Origin: Diphasiastrum complanatum
Lineage: Eukaryota; Streptophyta; Lycopodiopsida; Lycopodiales; Lycopodiaceae
Direction of reading: 5' to 3'
Assembly (NCBI GenBank): GCA_029204225.1
Contig: CM055100.1
Coordinates: forward strand, 48,880,877 to 48,944,876
Length of the DNA stretch: 64,000 bases
The notes beneath the pieces were generated by a model. That model saw nothing but the letters and a program-made list of their open reading frames with translations, was not told where the DNA came from and made no database searches. This document shows positions 10,396-21,883 of the stretch, piece after piece (the stretch's first letter is position 1; the number at the start of each line of letters is the position of its first letter). The translations under genes and the position numbers were made by a program.

Positions 10396-11140
10396 GTAAA
10401 GTGGAGATACATAAAAGTGATGAACAAAAAATGTTGCTTCTCTCTCACTATAGGATCCAATAATGGTGTGCTACCATCTCCTATGCAAGATCTTGCAACA
10501 AACTGTGAGATGATTCTCACTAGCTATCTCAATCTCTCCAAAACTAGATTTACTTCACATTAAATGATGGAGTATGGGCAAAGTTAGGATCAAACACTCT
10601 TAGCACGTGTGAAATACACTAAGAAACCAAATTTGACTCAAATACAATGATATTGCATGAAACAAAATGGCTAAGATCTCAAAACAGTGCCTAGATCACA
10701 TATAGATGAGATTGGTAAGCATTCAACTGTGATTTTGGATCAAACAAGCAATCTTTTGACCAAACCAAATGTGTCCACCCAGGTCTAGGTGCCCTACCTA
10801 ACCCTCTTCAAAAGCTTATAACTTTTGATTGGCTCAACCAAATGGAATGAAACTGATTGCATCAGAAACTAGACAAAAATAGCTTCAAAACAAGCTTTCT
10901 AGCAAGATTTTTGGATCAAACATGAAAGAGAACTCCCAAACTGAAATTGGATGTTCCTCACACGTGTCTGAGCACCTGATTTCGTACAGTACCAGGTCAG
11001 ACCCAATCAATGTCCTTTTGATCTCTTTTGATCCAAAATTGAACAAGATAGCTAGGAAAATGGGCCTTGACAATTTCTAGCTCAAGATTGATGAATAGTT
11101 TTCACTCAAATGGATCAAAATGCATGGTAACCTTAGGTAG

Positions 11141-11152
11141 GCTCTGATACCA
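11141..11152 (-). other. Primer binding site of the nested copia element
   Basis: The minus strand reads TGGTATCAGAGC immediately after the 5' LTR. It is complementary to the 3' end of initiator Met-tRNA, the usual primer of plant copia elements. Confidence 0.93.
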
Positions 11153-11972
11153 TGTTGAATTTCACACGTGTGGATTGTCCACTACATGTACTTGTGATCT
11201 CCTAAGGTGTGTAGATGCACCAAGATCAAGACTAGATTGAGATTCAAGATCTATCTTTGATTCTATGGCAAAAACACACTACTACATGCATTCAATCACT
11301 TCCAACTCTCACTCACACGTGTAGGAAGTGTTCCAAAAGTATTCTAAGTAAGAACAAGCTGCTCTCCTCAGGTAGAGAGAGAATAACCATCATGAGCTCT
11401 CGGGTAGAGAGAGAAAGCTAGAAATTCAATGACACTCAAAATCCACTCAATCTCAAAATCAATTAGATCCAAAAGGAGGAGTACAATGATACTAATAGAT
11501 TCATGAGCTACCACTATGCTTAACTATGATTGGATCACACTTTGCCACCTCTTAATCCTATTGGACCATTGATCCATGCACCTCTAAATTCTATTGGACT
11601 ATATTCAAGCACACCTCAATTTTCTATTGGACCTCACAAGGTTCCACCTCTAAATCCTATTGGACCTCTTAAGCTTCATCAAACAAAAGCATGACACTTG
11701 TCTACACTCTAATTGGCACAAGTTTGGCTCTATTTTGGCTCAATATTGGCATTACAAGTGGAAATGGATAATTTGCCATCTATGCCAAATTTGACCCTAT
11801 CAACATCCTACACCTAAATGCTTGACTATGAAATTCTATGAGACTCTTATATCAAACATTTTGATTTACTTTACGATTCTCCACACGTGGGAACATCCTC
11901 CACACATGTGAGATTCACTTACAAACTTCTATCATAAAAAATACCAAGCTAGATTTTTGCCAATTTCTCACA
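11153..11972 (-). repeat. 5' LTR of the nested copia element
   Basis: It is 820 bp, TG...CA bounded and nearly identical to 7010-7829. The right TSD copy CTGAT follows at 11973-11977. Confidence 0.93.
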
Positions 11973-11977
11973 CTGAT

Positions 11978-12386
11978 GATCCGTCGTATTTTGGTATCTC
12001 CATCCATGGTGCTCTCCAAACTGCATGCAAGGGTGCTACAGGTACGGGTTGGCCCATTGGATTCATTGGTGCTGGTTCCGGTTCTGCCTCTTGTTGCACA
12101 ACTGCTAATCTGGGAAGGTGCGGTGCCTGATTTGCTATCCTTCGTGCTATTGATCGTCCCAATCTCAGATTCATCTGATGGTAGGGTCCAAAGTGATTGG
12201 ATCTTGTTTATACAGTAGGATGCAGTCTGGATCTTCAAGGATCTGATCGATCTGATAGGCCGGAATGAATTTTAGGCCTTTTACGTTGGTTTTTCCTTGA
12301 TAACTTTTTACTCCTTGTACTGATTGACCTGAGATTTTGATAGTAGCTGGATCTGATGCAGATCTTTCCACTGATCTGGTCTGCAA
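11978..12386 (-). pseudogene. Gypsy gag, N-terminal part
   Basis: Two frames cover the start of gag: 12386-12171 (MQTRSVERSASDPATIKISG, with IPAYQIDQILEDPDC) and 12174-11978 (AHAVWRAPW-type context ending MEIPKYDGSS). The second runs directly into the TSD of the copia insertion and resumes at 7009. A frameshift lies near 12172. The start at 12386 is the first Met in the frame; translation could begin further upstream. Confidence 0.7.
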
Positions 12387-13463
12387 GGGTTATCTTGCAT
12401 GAGGGTTGGCTGTGCAAGGATTTTTTAGCTATTTTTGCAGGTAAAAAACTTGATATCTTTCAGATCTCTGGGAAGTAACTCTCGCAAGTTTCACAGTAGC
12501 TGGATCTGGGTCAGATCTCACTATAGAATTCTCTGCGAGAGTTAACTCTCGCAAGAAGTGAAAAATTCACTATCTACGAGGGTCCAAAATTACCTTTTGT
12601 GCTTGATCTTCACCAGATCTTCATACTAACTCTCGCAGTCTTCATCACTGATGTAATTTGATATTCTGAATCGATTGAGAGGGTTTGCGAGACTTCTTAC
12701 TGAAAGGATTTGCTAGATCTTCACTTTTTAGTGATTTTTTAGCACTTAAATCCAATTTTCTGTTCACTGGAATCAAACTAACTCTGGCAAGCTCTTCTGT
12801 GTCCTGGTCTCACTGAGATGGAACTTTAGAATCCTCTGCAAGAGTTCTTGACCACTGGAACTGAAAATTTCATTGTCTGCGAGGGTTCACTAGTACTTTC
12901 CCGTCTTTTTTTCATTGGGAACTCTCGCACAGACACTTAATCATCAAACTAACTCTCGCAAGCTTCTCTATGTCCTAATCTCACTGAGATGGAACTTCAG
13001 AGGGCTCTGCGAGAGTTCTTATGAAGATTTGAATTTTTTTTGGATTTTTTCAAGGGTTTTTTTTGAATTTTTTTGTGTTTTTTCTCTGATTTTTACAATC
13101 TGCTTGGAACTAACTCTCGTAGGCTTCTATGCAGGGACAGTACCCTCAAGCTGCTGCCAGTCATGCAAGGGTTACTTCCCATTGATTCTGGAGATATAAA
13201 AATCTGATGAGTTTGTTTTGGCTCTTTTTCCCTCCAAAATGTAGATTGGTGTGTTTTTTGAGTTTTTTGGATGATTGGTCTGGGTTTCAAGCCCTTAGAG
13301 GTTGTTCAGGCCTCCTCTACCCTCTCACACCTCCTCCGCTAGCTGTGAACAGTCCAAACACAAAAAAATACAGAAAACTAACTCTAAAATCCGAAAAATC
13401 TACCTAAACTATTCTAAAAGGCAAGAAAATAGCTAAAATGCAACTAAACTAGTTAGTGGAAAC
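12387..13463 (-). promoter_or_regulatory. Gypsy 5' leader with repeated octamer-like motifs
   Basis: About 1.1 kb separates the PBS from gag and no gene is seen. The motif aactctcgcaag or its reverse complement recurs about a dozen times between 12479 and 13125. A perfect 20-bp palindrome (TGCGAGAGTT and its complement) lies at 12534-12553. Long leaders with RNA structure are common in plant gypsy elements. The repeats may serve packaging or transcription. Confidence 0.6.
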
Positions 13464-13484
13464 CTATCCCTAGCAACGGCGCCA
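13464..13484 (-). other. Primer binding site of the gypsy element
   Basis: The minus strand reads TGGCGCCGTTGCTAGGGA one base from the LTR end. This resembles the PBS class (TGGCGCCGTTGCCGGGG) used by many plant gypsy elements. Confidence 0.85.
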
Positions 13485-13485
13485 C

Positions 13486-14297
13486 TGTGGGGTTGAAGAT
13501 CTGTCGCAGTATAGCCCTTCCGCCTGTCAACAAAGTTTAGATCACTGGATAGGTGTCTAACTATGCATAGATGCTACTTTTAGTTAATTTCCTACTTTCT
13601 CCCTTAACTCTACTCACCACTATACTACTCCTCTTTAACTCTACTCCTCTACACTAACATTCATCATAGTTTGGTTGAAGGGAAGGAATGGAGAAGAAGA
13701 GATTGAGAAGAGAAGAGAAAGAGAGAGAAAGAGAGTGAGGGTGGAGGTTAGCTCAAATGCTCCTTATGCTTGCTAATGGAAAAACATTCACTATGGCAAA
13801 CAATAAACATGGAAATAGAAAGCAATAGAAAACACAACCAAGAGCAATAGCAAGTAGTGAATAGCAAATGAGGATGCTTCTCTTCCAAAAAAAGTAGAGT
13901 TTCCTCCTTCTCATTGGAAATAGTGTACAAATGGTGTCTTTTTATAAAATGGGGAAGGCCCTTGCCCCTCAATCTTATTGGCTAATATTCACAATGATCC
14001 TAACCATTCATCTTGGACCCAATCTGATCCAAGGGTCCACAAAGTACATTAGAAATCACAAGAGTCATGTGAGTCCCAATTTGGACCCAACTCTAAAAAG
14101 TGATCTTTAAGTTTAAAAATGACATTGGGCCTTTAGTTTTATTCTAATTACAAGGCCCAAGTCAAATTTATTTTATTTACAACTTCAATTGTGTGCTCAT
14201 TGAACCATGGGCTTATACACGCAGGATGCCATGCCCTTGCAACACATTTTATTGGAGGATTTTATTTATTTACACTTTGTTGGGAATACCCCCAACA
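13486..14297 (-). repeat. 5' LTR of the gypsy element
   Basis: The LTR is about 812 bp and, on the element strand, starts TGTTGGGGGTATTCC and ends CTTCAACCCCACA. It is followed by the PBS. The partner LTR is outside the window. The right flank CTCGG (14298-14302) would be one copy of the TSD. Confidence 0.82.
13938..13946 (-). promoter_or_regulatory. TATA box in the gypsy LTR
   Basis: The minus strand reads TATAAAAAG inside the LTR, downstream of GC-poor DNA. It is the best TATA candidate for the element's own promoter. Confidence 0.5.
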
Positions 14298-15137
14298 CTC
14301 GGATCGCTTTAGCACATTTACATAAAGATCGGTTTTTCCTCTCAGTAACTCCATTTTGAGATGTAGAATAAGCACAAGAAAACTCTCTCTGTATACCTTC
14401 ACCTTCACAATATTTATAAAACTTGTTGGAGATGTATTCACCTCCTCCATCACATCTTAAAGATTTAACTTTGAAAGAAAATGGCTTCTCAACATAAGCT
14501 TTAAAGATTAGGAAGTGATCAAATACCATAGCTTTTGAAGAAAGTAGATACAACCAAGTATATCTTGTAAAGTCATCAATAAAGGTGACAAAACATGTTG
14601 CACCACCAATACTTTTAGAAGAAGAAAAATGAACATATGAGTGTATAAGCTCCAAAGGATGAGTAGTCTTTATAAAAGACTTTTGATATGGCTTTCTATG
14701 TGATAAGGCTTGAAATCCTTGGAAAGTGATTTTGGAAGGCCAATAGCCTTCTCTTTCTTGACCATAGAAGACATAGACTTAGAGTTAAGACGTCCCAACC
14801 TTCTATGCCATAAGTCCTCCCTAGATAAAAGAGCAACTTCACAAAAGTTTGCATTCTCATAAGAATTCAACTTGAAAATTCCATCATATCTTGATCCATT
14901 AGCTAGTACCTCATCATTTTTCTTGATAAAGCAAGTATTGGAATTGAACTTTACATCACAACCACTATCAAGCAACTTTCGCACACCAATCAAGTTCTTT
15001 GTAAGTTTAGGAATGACAAGAACATTAGAAATTGCAAGAACTGTTGAAGAAGCAAATTTCAATGCAATGTTGCCAATTCCTTCTGTAGAGCACTCATGAT
15101 CATTTGCAGTGTAAATAGATGTCTTAAGTCCTTTGGC
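14298..15137 (-). pseudogene. Copia fragment: protease end, GAG-pre-integrase and integrase core
   Basis: Frames 15062-14670 and 14655-14266 encode a copia polyprotein segment. Visible are SIYTANDHEC, VLVIPKLTKNLIGV, DLWHRRLGRLNSKSM (zinc motif) and the integrase core with LRCDGGGEYISNKF and QNGVTERKNRSLC. The gypsy LTR interrupts it after KAIR. Frameshifts near 14660 and at the zinc motif disable it. Its upstream part is lost where LTR sequence begins at 15138. Confidence 0.82.
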
Positions 15138-15648
15138 ATGAGATAGCTACAAAGCTTTGGTTCTTCATAAAAAAATATGAGAATGACTACACATATTTAT
15201 GGAGTTTGAGGTAGCTCGAGGTAGAACCACATCCATCCACCTTTTAATGATATCTAAAGTGAAAACTAGAGTCTATGTGACATTTGTCACATCTCATGCA
15301 TGTATCTCTACCTACTTTTAAGTGTCCTAGTTCTAACTAGATTTGTACAAATCATCATGCATGTGTCCATTTCACTTTGTGCATGCTTTGCATGTCACTA
15401 TGGATCACTTACAATTAATGCATGTGAAATGCCACGAGTTTCTAAAGGCTTATTTTTGCTATTTCTAAGTCTACAATCTATATGCAAGTTGTAATCATCA
15501 AACTAGATATGACATATCCATATAGCTCAAGTTCTATCTAGGCCAAAATTGGCATTTACATTTATGAAACAACATACTTGCATGATACAATGTTTGTAGC
15601 AAGCCTAATGTCATGATGAATTATTTTTCAATTTCAACACTCCTCCTA
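15138..15648 (-). repeat. Truncated copia LTR
   Basis: About 510 bp match, in reverse orientation, the LTR at 49297-49815. Its right end TTTCAACA is followed by CTCCTCCTAAAAA, a reversed polypurine tract. It therefore looks like the 3' LTR of a minus-strand element that once extended to the right. The left end joins copia protease sequence without an LTR terminus, so it is a deletion junction. Confidence 0.75.
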
Positions 15649-15659
15649 AAAACAATCTA

Positions 15660-16300
15660 TATTGACCATATGTTTAAACTCATTGCCAACTTACCAGAAG
15701 GACCATATGTTTAATATTTTATAAGTTGGATGTTTCTGGACTTGACTTCTGAGATGCTTGAAGCGCTCGATATAGTCACGTACGTGTTCATCTTTTTTTA
15801 TTTTTATATTACTAAGGCGTACAAATGGGCTTTCTATGAGTCTAAAATGTTGGAAGCGATTGATAAAAGACTCTTTTAGCTCTGACCAATCTTGTCTATC
15901 ATCACGATCGAGATTAAAAAACCATCTTGTGCTTTATCTACCATGGTCATTGAAACAAGTTGGACTTTTGCATTGTTAGTATATTCTTTAAATACTTCGT
16001 ATGCATTCTCAAAGACTTGTAAAAATCTATGAGGGTCCACATTACGTCGAACTTTGGTAATTCCAATCGGGGTGTTCATTTATCAGATCATACGGTATGG
16101 TGAGCATGTTGAATAGGTTGAACATCAGGATTAGGTGTGCATCTGGATGGTCCAACATCTTGATTTACTTGATATCTAAGATGATATGGTTTGTTCTCAT
16201 CATTTGGATGATTGGTCGGTGTGGACTCATACATAACTCCTTCTGGTAAGTTGGCGATGAGAGTTGATTGGAATCAACTCTGATTTGATGCAACTCATTT
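15660..16300 (-). pseudogene. Ty3/gypsy gag relic
   Basis: The minus strand encodes a gag fragment in several frames: IGITKVRRNVDPHRFLQVFE, then a WFFN-like region after a frameshift, then VRDYIERFKHL-like sequence. It is of a different family from the gypsy element on the left. No LTR or pol belongs to it here. It begins about 60 bp from a copia polypurine tract, so the junction is a rearrangement. Confidence 0.65.
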
Positions 16301-16410
16301 TTTGTTTTCTTTTTTTTGAAATGTATAATTGACAGTACCTTAGAATATAATTAGATTTTTAATAGGAATTTCTTAAAATATGGTCTATCGGATCTAAGCA
16401 AAATCTCGTC

Positions 16411-16760
16411 AAATGCAACTAGACTGACAATGTCAGATGGAAAAGTGTAAAGACAGTGTCAGATGCAACTCCATCGAATGGACCTTGTACGAACTGGTCA
16501 TCGGATGGAAATTAATTCAGATGCACTGTCAGATGCAAAACTATCGGTTGTAATTGTCGGATGCAATACTAAAGAATGGAAATTGTCAAATGCAATGTCG
16601 GATGCAACGTTGTCAAATGCAACACTAACGGATGCAACATGATAGACTGGTCGTCGGATGCAATCGTCAAATGCTGACTGGTCGTCGGATGCAAAGTCGT
16701 CGGACACAATTTTCAACTTGTCGTCGTCGGATGGGAATTTTTTAAAATTTAAAGTGGCAG
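16411..16760. repeat. Array of GTCRGATGCAA-type motifs
   Basis: About fourteen variants of gtcggatgcaa or gtcagatgcaa occur within 350 bp, at irregular spacing. An open frame on the minus strand (16863-16498) is the translation of this repeat and is not likely to be a gene. Confidence 0.65.
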
Positions 16761-16863
16761 ACGCAAATGACAGTTCAACCAACAATTCTTCCTCCCCTAA
16801 AAAAAATGCAAGAGCGATGGGGTGGTGGGTTTCTAGAACCTTTTGTGGTTGGGTGTGGATCAA

Positions 16864-18640
16864 ATGATGATTTCAGATGCAATGCATGCTGGTGAAAAAA
16901 TAAATAAATGCAAAAATGCATGCCAGCAAACAGAAGCTCTAAGAATTGAAAAATAAACTGGCTGAAACGAATTCTTAAGCAAGATCGAAGAAGATTATCA
17001 GGAGCAGTAGTGCCAATGTTTGTTATTTTTCTCTCTATTTGTTCAGAATCTTCCTACTCTCTTCCTACCGACAATCTAGCAGATTTCAGTCAACCTACAG
17101 CCGACAGGGCCTACTTTGCTTCTTGACTTCTATGATTTGCAGTATAATGGTGATGCAATGGTGATGTACCCCACCAATTAGTACATCAACGACCTGATCC
17201 CGATCCTACTAATAATGGATGCTCAACTTCAATCTGGATCTTCCAGAATTCGAATGCCTATGTTCTACAGTCTATTTTGGTTCTTTCTTTGATGCTTATA
17301 GATTGTAGATTATTACTAGTCTAAACAAAGCAGAATAGGGAATGAGATTGAAACTTAATCCTACTGAAATCACCAGAGTCAACAACACAACATCTACATA
17401 GAAATAATGTGAATCCTATGAAGTGCCTGTTACAACTGCCACTAAATACTTGTAACAAAAACTCCTCAGGGAGTCAAGCACCAAGCAGCATTAGATCAAA
17501 ATGATTATGATCTACCACAAGGCCCTGCACATCTACCTGATTCTAATCACAAAATCAAACTTTGAAGAGGAAGAATCAACAACAAAACACATTCATACAT
17601 CAGTACCCTAACTTAATGCATGAAAATAGAGCATATTAGACTCCTTTTCCCTCCAAAATGCAGATTGGTGTGTTTTTTGGGTTTTTTGGCTGGTTGGTTT
17701 GGGTCGGAAATGCAATGGAGAGATATTCAAAATTCAATTCAATAACATTTCAATACAATATCACATGCTTGGAAACTCGTGGAGGAGGCCTCTATGTATA
17801 CCCACGAGCTGGTGAATACAACTCTAATATAATTTGGATTTCACCTCTTACAACTGAGTGAACCTCATTCTTTAAAGATTTGGGTTCACCTCTTACATGA
17901 TAATAGGAGGCCTCTTTATTAAAAACCATAACTTAAGTTGATAAAGTCTAAAGTCACTAGCTCCCACATGGTTTTCCATCTATTACCATGGGGCTCACAA
18001 TTTGTGCATCTCAGTCTAGTACTAATAATTCTCGTGCTCTCAGACTCGGCTCTCAACTTCATCTTTGTTGGAAGCCCTTTTGAGTGGAGAGCTTCTGCAT
18101 CAACACCTCGGGGCATGGCATCAGCTAACAGTATGCAGTATGCAGGTATATTATAAGCTATTGAAAGTCTATACCAATTTGCAAAATAGAGACTCTTAGA
18201 GGAGTTCCAAAATTAAAAAAACCCTTTGTAAAGATACTTTTATTTTTTTTCTCTAGTTTCGATCGTCACCAGGCCCAATCAAAATCCACAGATTTGAAAT
18301 CTACCTAACGTAGTTCAAATTAATTGAGAAATAAAAATACAATATAGAAAACTTTGAAATTTGTGTCCGGGCAGCATGGAGTTATACCATTGGTTTTTCT
18401 TCTTGCCCTGCCCGACGTCAATACCTCAAGTTAAATTTACTTAACTATGTTGGTTAGTATAATGAAATATGCTAACCATACTAGTTACAATTATAGAAAT
18501 ACAGTATGTACAGCTACTTGAAATATGGTATACATAGTAATTGTGACTATGGCGGCATTCACATTAGATTAAATGTGATACAAAAAATTGAAATTAAGTA
18601 TCATATCAGAGAGATTTTTGGCGCCCAAGCTTTGAAAATA
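16864..18640. other. Unassigned AT-rich region with one gypsy-leader fragment
   Basis: No gene is supported. Positions 17641-17710 closely match 13222-13290 of the gypsy leader (ccctccaaaatgNagattgg). The region 17750-18160 resembles an LTR-derived stretch but I find no partner or boundary. Confidence 0.4.
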
Positions 18641-18642
18641 AC

Positions 18643-19930
18643 AATGGCAAGGAGACCCAAATCTACAGTTGAGTCTGTGATTCTTTACAATGAGAAAGAT
18701 GAAGTTGATAACTAGAAGCCAACAAAATATACGAAAAATTCATGAAGCAAAAATTCTAGAGTTTAAGACTACCTCGGGAGGTCAACCAATATCAGAAGTT
18801 TAGTACAACATGTATATATGCATTCAGAAATCAAAGTACATGATATCAATCCTCATGATCATTGAAAATGTAATTGTAAGTATATCAAAACATATGCACT
18901 CTACAACAATCATAGGTGGTTTTCTTTATTGATGCTCTTCAGGTTATGATTTAAATGCTTCAACGTTGTTTTTTTCTTTCAAATTTATATCCATCATGCA
19001 TAACTGAATGGGAGCCAGCACAATCACTTGCAAGAATATTGGACGTAATTCACTCTAATGTTGGAAAGCTGCAATACAAAGGAAGAAGTCCAAAGGAACT
19101 TGCAGATTGTGATATCTATTTTTATGAATCTTTATATACGCCACAAACAGATGGAGGTTTTGGCAAGCTCGAAGCAATTCCATTGCCTAGTTTTCAAAGT
19201 GATGAGTGGCCTACTCCTGACAATATTGTTTCTAAGTCCTTGAGATGCAAGCTACTCATTGATATTAGAAATGCTATGAAGATAAACACTAGTTCGAAAA
19301 TTGTTCACCTAAGTTGGTTTATCTCATTACATATATTTGTTGATTTTTTCTCTAGTGCTAGTGTTCGTAGAACACCAACTTTATTTGTTTGCAAGGATTT
19401 ATCAGATGAGACATTGTCAGATCTCATGGATCAAGGCTGGGATAGTAAAACAAATAATGACATAGAATGCAGGATTAAAAAGTCTTTAATGATCCTTCAT
19501 TATCATATCGAAAAGCAAATGCTCAGTCTCACATTTAGCTATCAGAGATACAAGAAAATTGAAGGTACATGGCTATTACTGGATCAAGACTTTGAACTAA
19601 ATGGTCACACAAACCATATGGAGATAAGCATTATCTAAAATGAGGAATATTTGACTACGGTTGAGGTGGAAGAGCATTGGAAGCTTGATTTTATCAGAAC
19701 AGAGTCATGCTATTACAAACCAATCTACCAACATTTTTCAGATTTATCATCAACAGAATACTCGTAAGTACTTTATGTTTATTGCCATTTCAAAATAGTA
19801 CACAATAATTGAAAATGACATCATTTACAATTGCACATTCACTAATATTTGTCATGTCACAGATGCGAAAAAGATAGGAGCTGATAACATGTTGCAAAGA
19901 TCTACCTACAACAATCACCATTGTGGAAGA
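18643..19930 (+). pseudogene. BAH-like domain gene, copy A (decayed)
   Basis: This copy aligns along its whole length with the gene at 60605-59248. The N-terminus MARRPKSTVESVILYNEKDE matches the start of that gene, followed by a weaker BAH-like segment (18740-18830, one stop) and then LYPSCITEWEPAQSLARILD, VIHSNVGKLQYKG and DIYFYESLYTPQTDGGFGKL, the second half of the BAH-like domain. A long frame (18955-19638) continues through CRIKKSLMILHYHIEKQMLS to MEISII. A ubiquitin-like C-terminal segment follows, then an intron 19764-19862 (CTC|GTAAGT ... CACAG) at the same place as in the other copies. Several stops and one frameshift make it a pseudogene. Confidence 0.7.
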
Positions 19931-21883
19931 ACAATAGCTTCAAATAAAGTTTAGTAAAAATCTGTGTATAGACTCTTTCATTCAATAAATGAAAGCCCAA
20001 GTTGGGCATCAATACATGTATTTTGTGCTCCCAAATTCATAAAATAGAACAGCATTGATATATCAATGTATATTTTTCTATGAATTCTATACATGTGCAA
20101 TCTATTTCTGTTCTATGCTATCTGTATTGTTCTAATCTTTATTTAGTATTATTACATCATCCTTTGCACCATCATCAACAACAGGAGGCTGAAGCCTTGC
20201 CCTAGCTAGTATGCTTAGAAATTACTATGCACACTCTTTTGAGTACCCATTATGGACCTACATAAAAACTTCAATATTTGTAAAGCAAGTTTGGATATGT
20301 ATGGTGATCATCAATTGGTCAAAGCTACTTACTACAGACTAATTTGAAAGCACTCTAGTCCATGGTGGCTATTCCTCTTATGGTTGTGTACTTCTCCTAC
20401 ATCAAAGTAAATAGAAAATTTTGCATGTAGACATGTTATATTGTTGATATGTTTGCAATGCATATGCTGGTTCAAAATACAAAATTGTAGTGTGAAATTC
20501 ACTTTGCATTTACATTGTTTACATATAATGCTTTTAGGTATGAATACAGCTTGGCATCAATAATGCAAAGCAACCATCTTACTAAATCATAAATCTTATT
20601 GATAATGGTATGCCACTCTACGTCAAAGACATTACAAATTATTTAGGCCTTTTGGCTATTAAAAAAAGAATCTTTTTTGCATAGTTTCATCATGTTGGTT
20701 ATGTTCCCATTGTAAGTTGGCATGGCATGTGTTTTATTTTGTAATCTAGTAATTTCTCTATCTTCATATCTTATGAGATATATGGTTGAATGTTGATGCA
20801 TATGTATTGAAAAACACATATATTACCTGAAATTAGACATCACATGTGTTTGTTTAAGAAAGAGTCAGTCCATAGTGGGTATTCATAGTGAGTTCATAGT
20901 GGGTATTCATAATCAGTCCATAATGGGTATTCATAGTGAGTTTATAGTGGGTATTCATAATCATGTATGAAACCAAACATACAGATAATAATTTTAATAT
21001 AATGCAATATTTTCTTGTTGAGTTAGTCAATCCACAAATTTATCATTTCTCTACAATAGTTATCTTGATGTATTTTACTCCAAAAAGATTTTTAGAGATT
21101 TTGTGGTAATCATGTGACTAGAATTCTAAAAAGGGACAAATTACTAGATCATGTACATGTTTCACTTTTTTGATTTACCAACATGTTACATTTTAATTCG
21201 TTTGTTCTTGTGTGGTTTACTATAGAATAGATGGCATAAAAAACTAAACATTATATTAGTGTCTATAATATTTTAGAATGCACATGGTTGAAAAAGTATA
21301 AGAGTTTCTATATTCTCTACTTGACAAAGTCTTTTGTATACACCAAGGTATACATACTTGTTAAAGTGCAAATTTATCTCATTTTGTAAAAAATACACCC
21401 AAGCAAAGCAACTAAAGCATTAAAAAATTAAAAACATTGTTGTATTCTATATTTTTTGGATGAGATACTATGACATTCTCAACAAATGAACTTGAAATTT
21501 TCTAAATTAAGAGAAGATATTTGTAAATATTTTCATGAGTTAGTTTAACAATTTGGACAATGTCACCTATTTTCATCGATAAGAGGAAGATATTCATAAA
21601 TTTTTGTCTATCTCAAAAAAATTGTTGTGTTTGCTTATTAAGGAACTATGAACGTTGTGTTTAAAATCTATAACATGAAAAATATTGCAAAAGATCTTTT
21701 GTTATGAAAGTTAAGATGTTTTCCATAATCACACACGTAGTTCATCAATGTAATGCCAATAGTTCTACTAGGCATTTTGGCCTCCATGATAGTCTATCAG
21801 GAAAATTGTCATGAGGCTTACCATTCACTTTTACATAAAGTAGAGTTTTATCTCACTCAATTGAAGTTCTCACTGGTCTAGAT
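19931..21883. other. AT-rich region without a gene; short tandem repeat inside
   Basis: I see no coding region. A four-copy tandem repeat of about 24 bp (catagtgggtattcatagtgagtt type) lies at 20868-20965. Confidence 0.5.
20868..20965. repeat. 24-bp tandem repeat, four copies
   Basis: The unit catagtgggtattcata plus agtgagtt or atcagtc is repeated four times with few changes. Confidence 0.75.

Larger units (their letters stand above)
7010..11972 (-). mobile_element. Young Ty1/copia element without RT and RNase H, nested in gypsy gag
   Basis: The element has two 820-bp LTRs, a Met-tRNA PBS, a polypurine tract and a 5-bp TSD. Its internal region, 3.3 kb, encodes gag, protease and integrase only; after the integrase C-terminus the sequence runs straight into the polypurine tract. 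I count about a dozen differences between the LTRs by eye (roughly 1-1.5 percent), so insertion is recent compared with its surroundings. It must have been moved by enzymes of another element. Confidence 0.93.
1..14297 (-). mobile_element. Ty3/gypsy LTR retrotransposon, 3' end beyond the window
   Basis: Reading leftward: 5' LTR (13486-14297), PBS, long leader, gag (12386-11978, resumed at 7009-6088), zinc knuckles, protease (5400-4823), a linker joined to a partial integrase (4394-3360), a repeat-rich spacer and an extra coiled-coil ORF (2229-1). Reverse transcriptase and RNase H are missing between protease and integrase. A copia element is inserted in gag. The element itself interrupts a copia integrase at 14298. 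No 3' LTR is seen before position 1, so it should lie left of the window. Stops and frameshifts make it non-autonomous. Confidence 0.88.

Noticed and set aside
16498-16863. 121-residue ORF on the minus strand
   Set aside because: It is the translation of the GATGCAA motif array.
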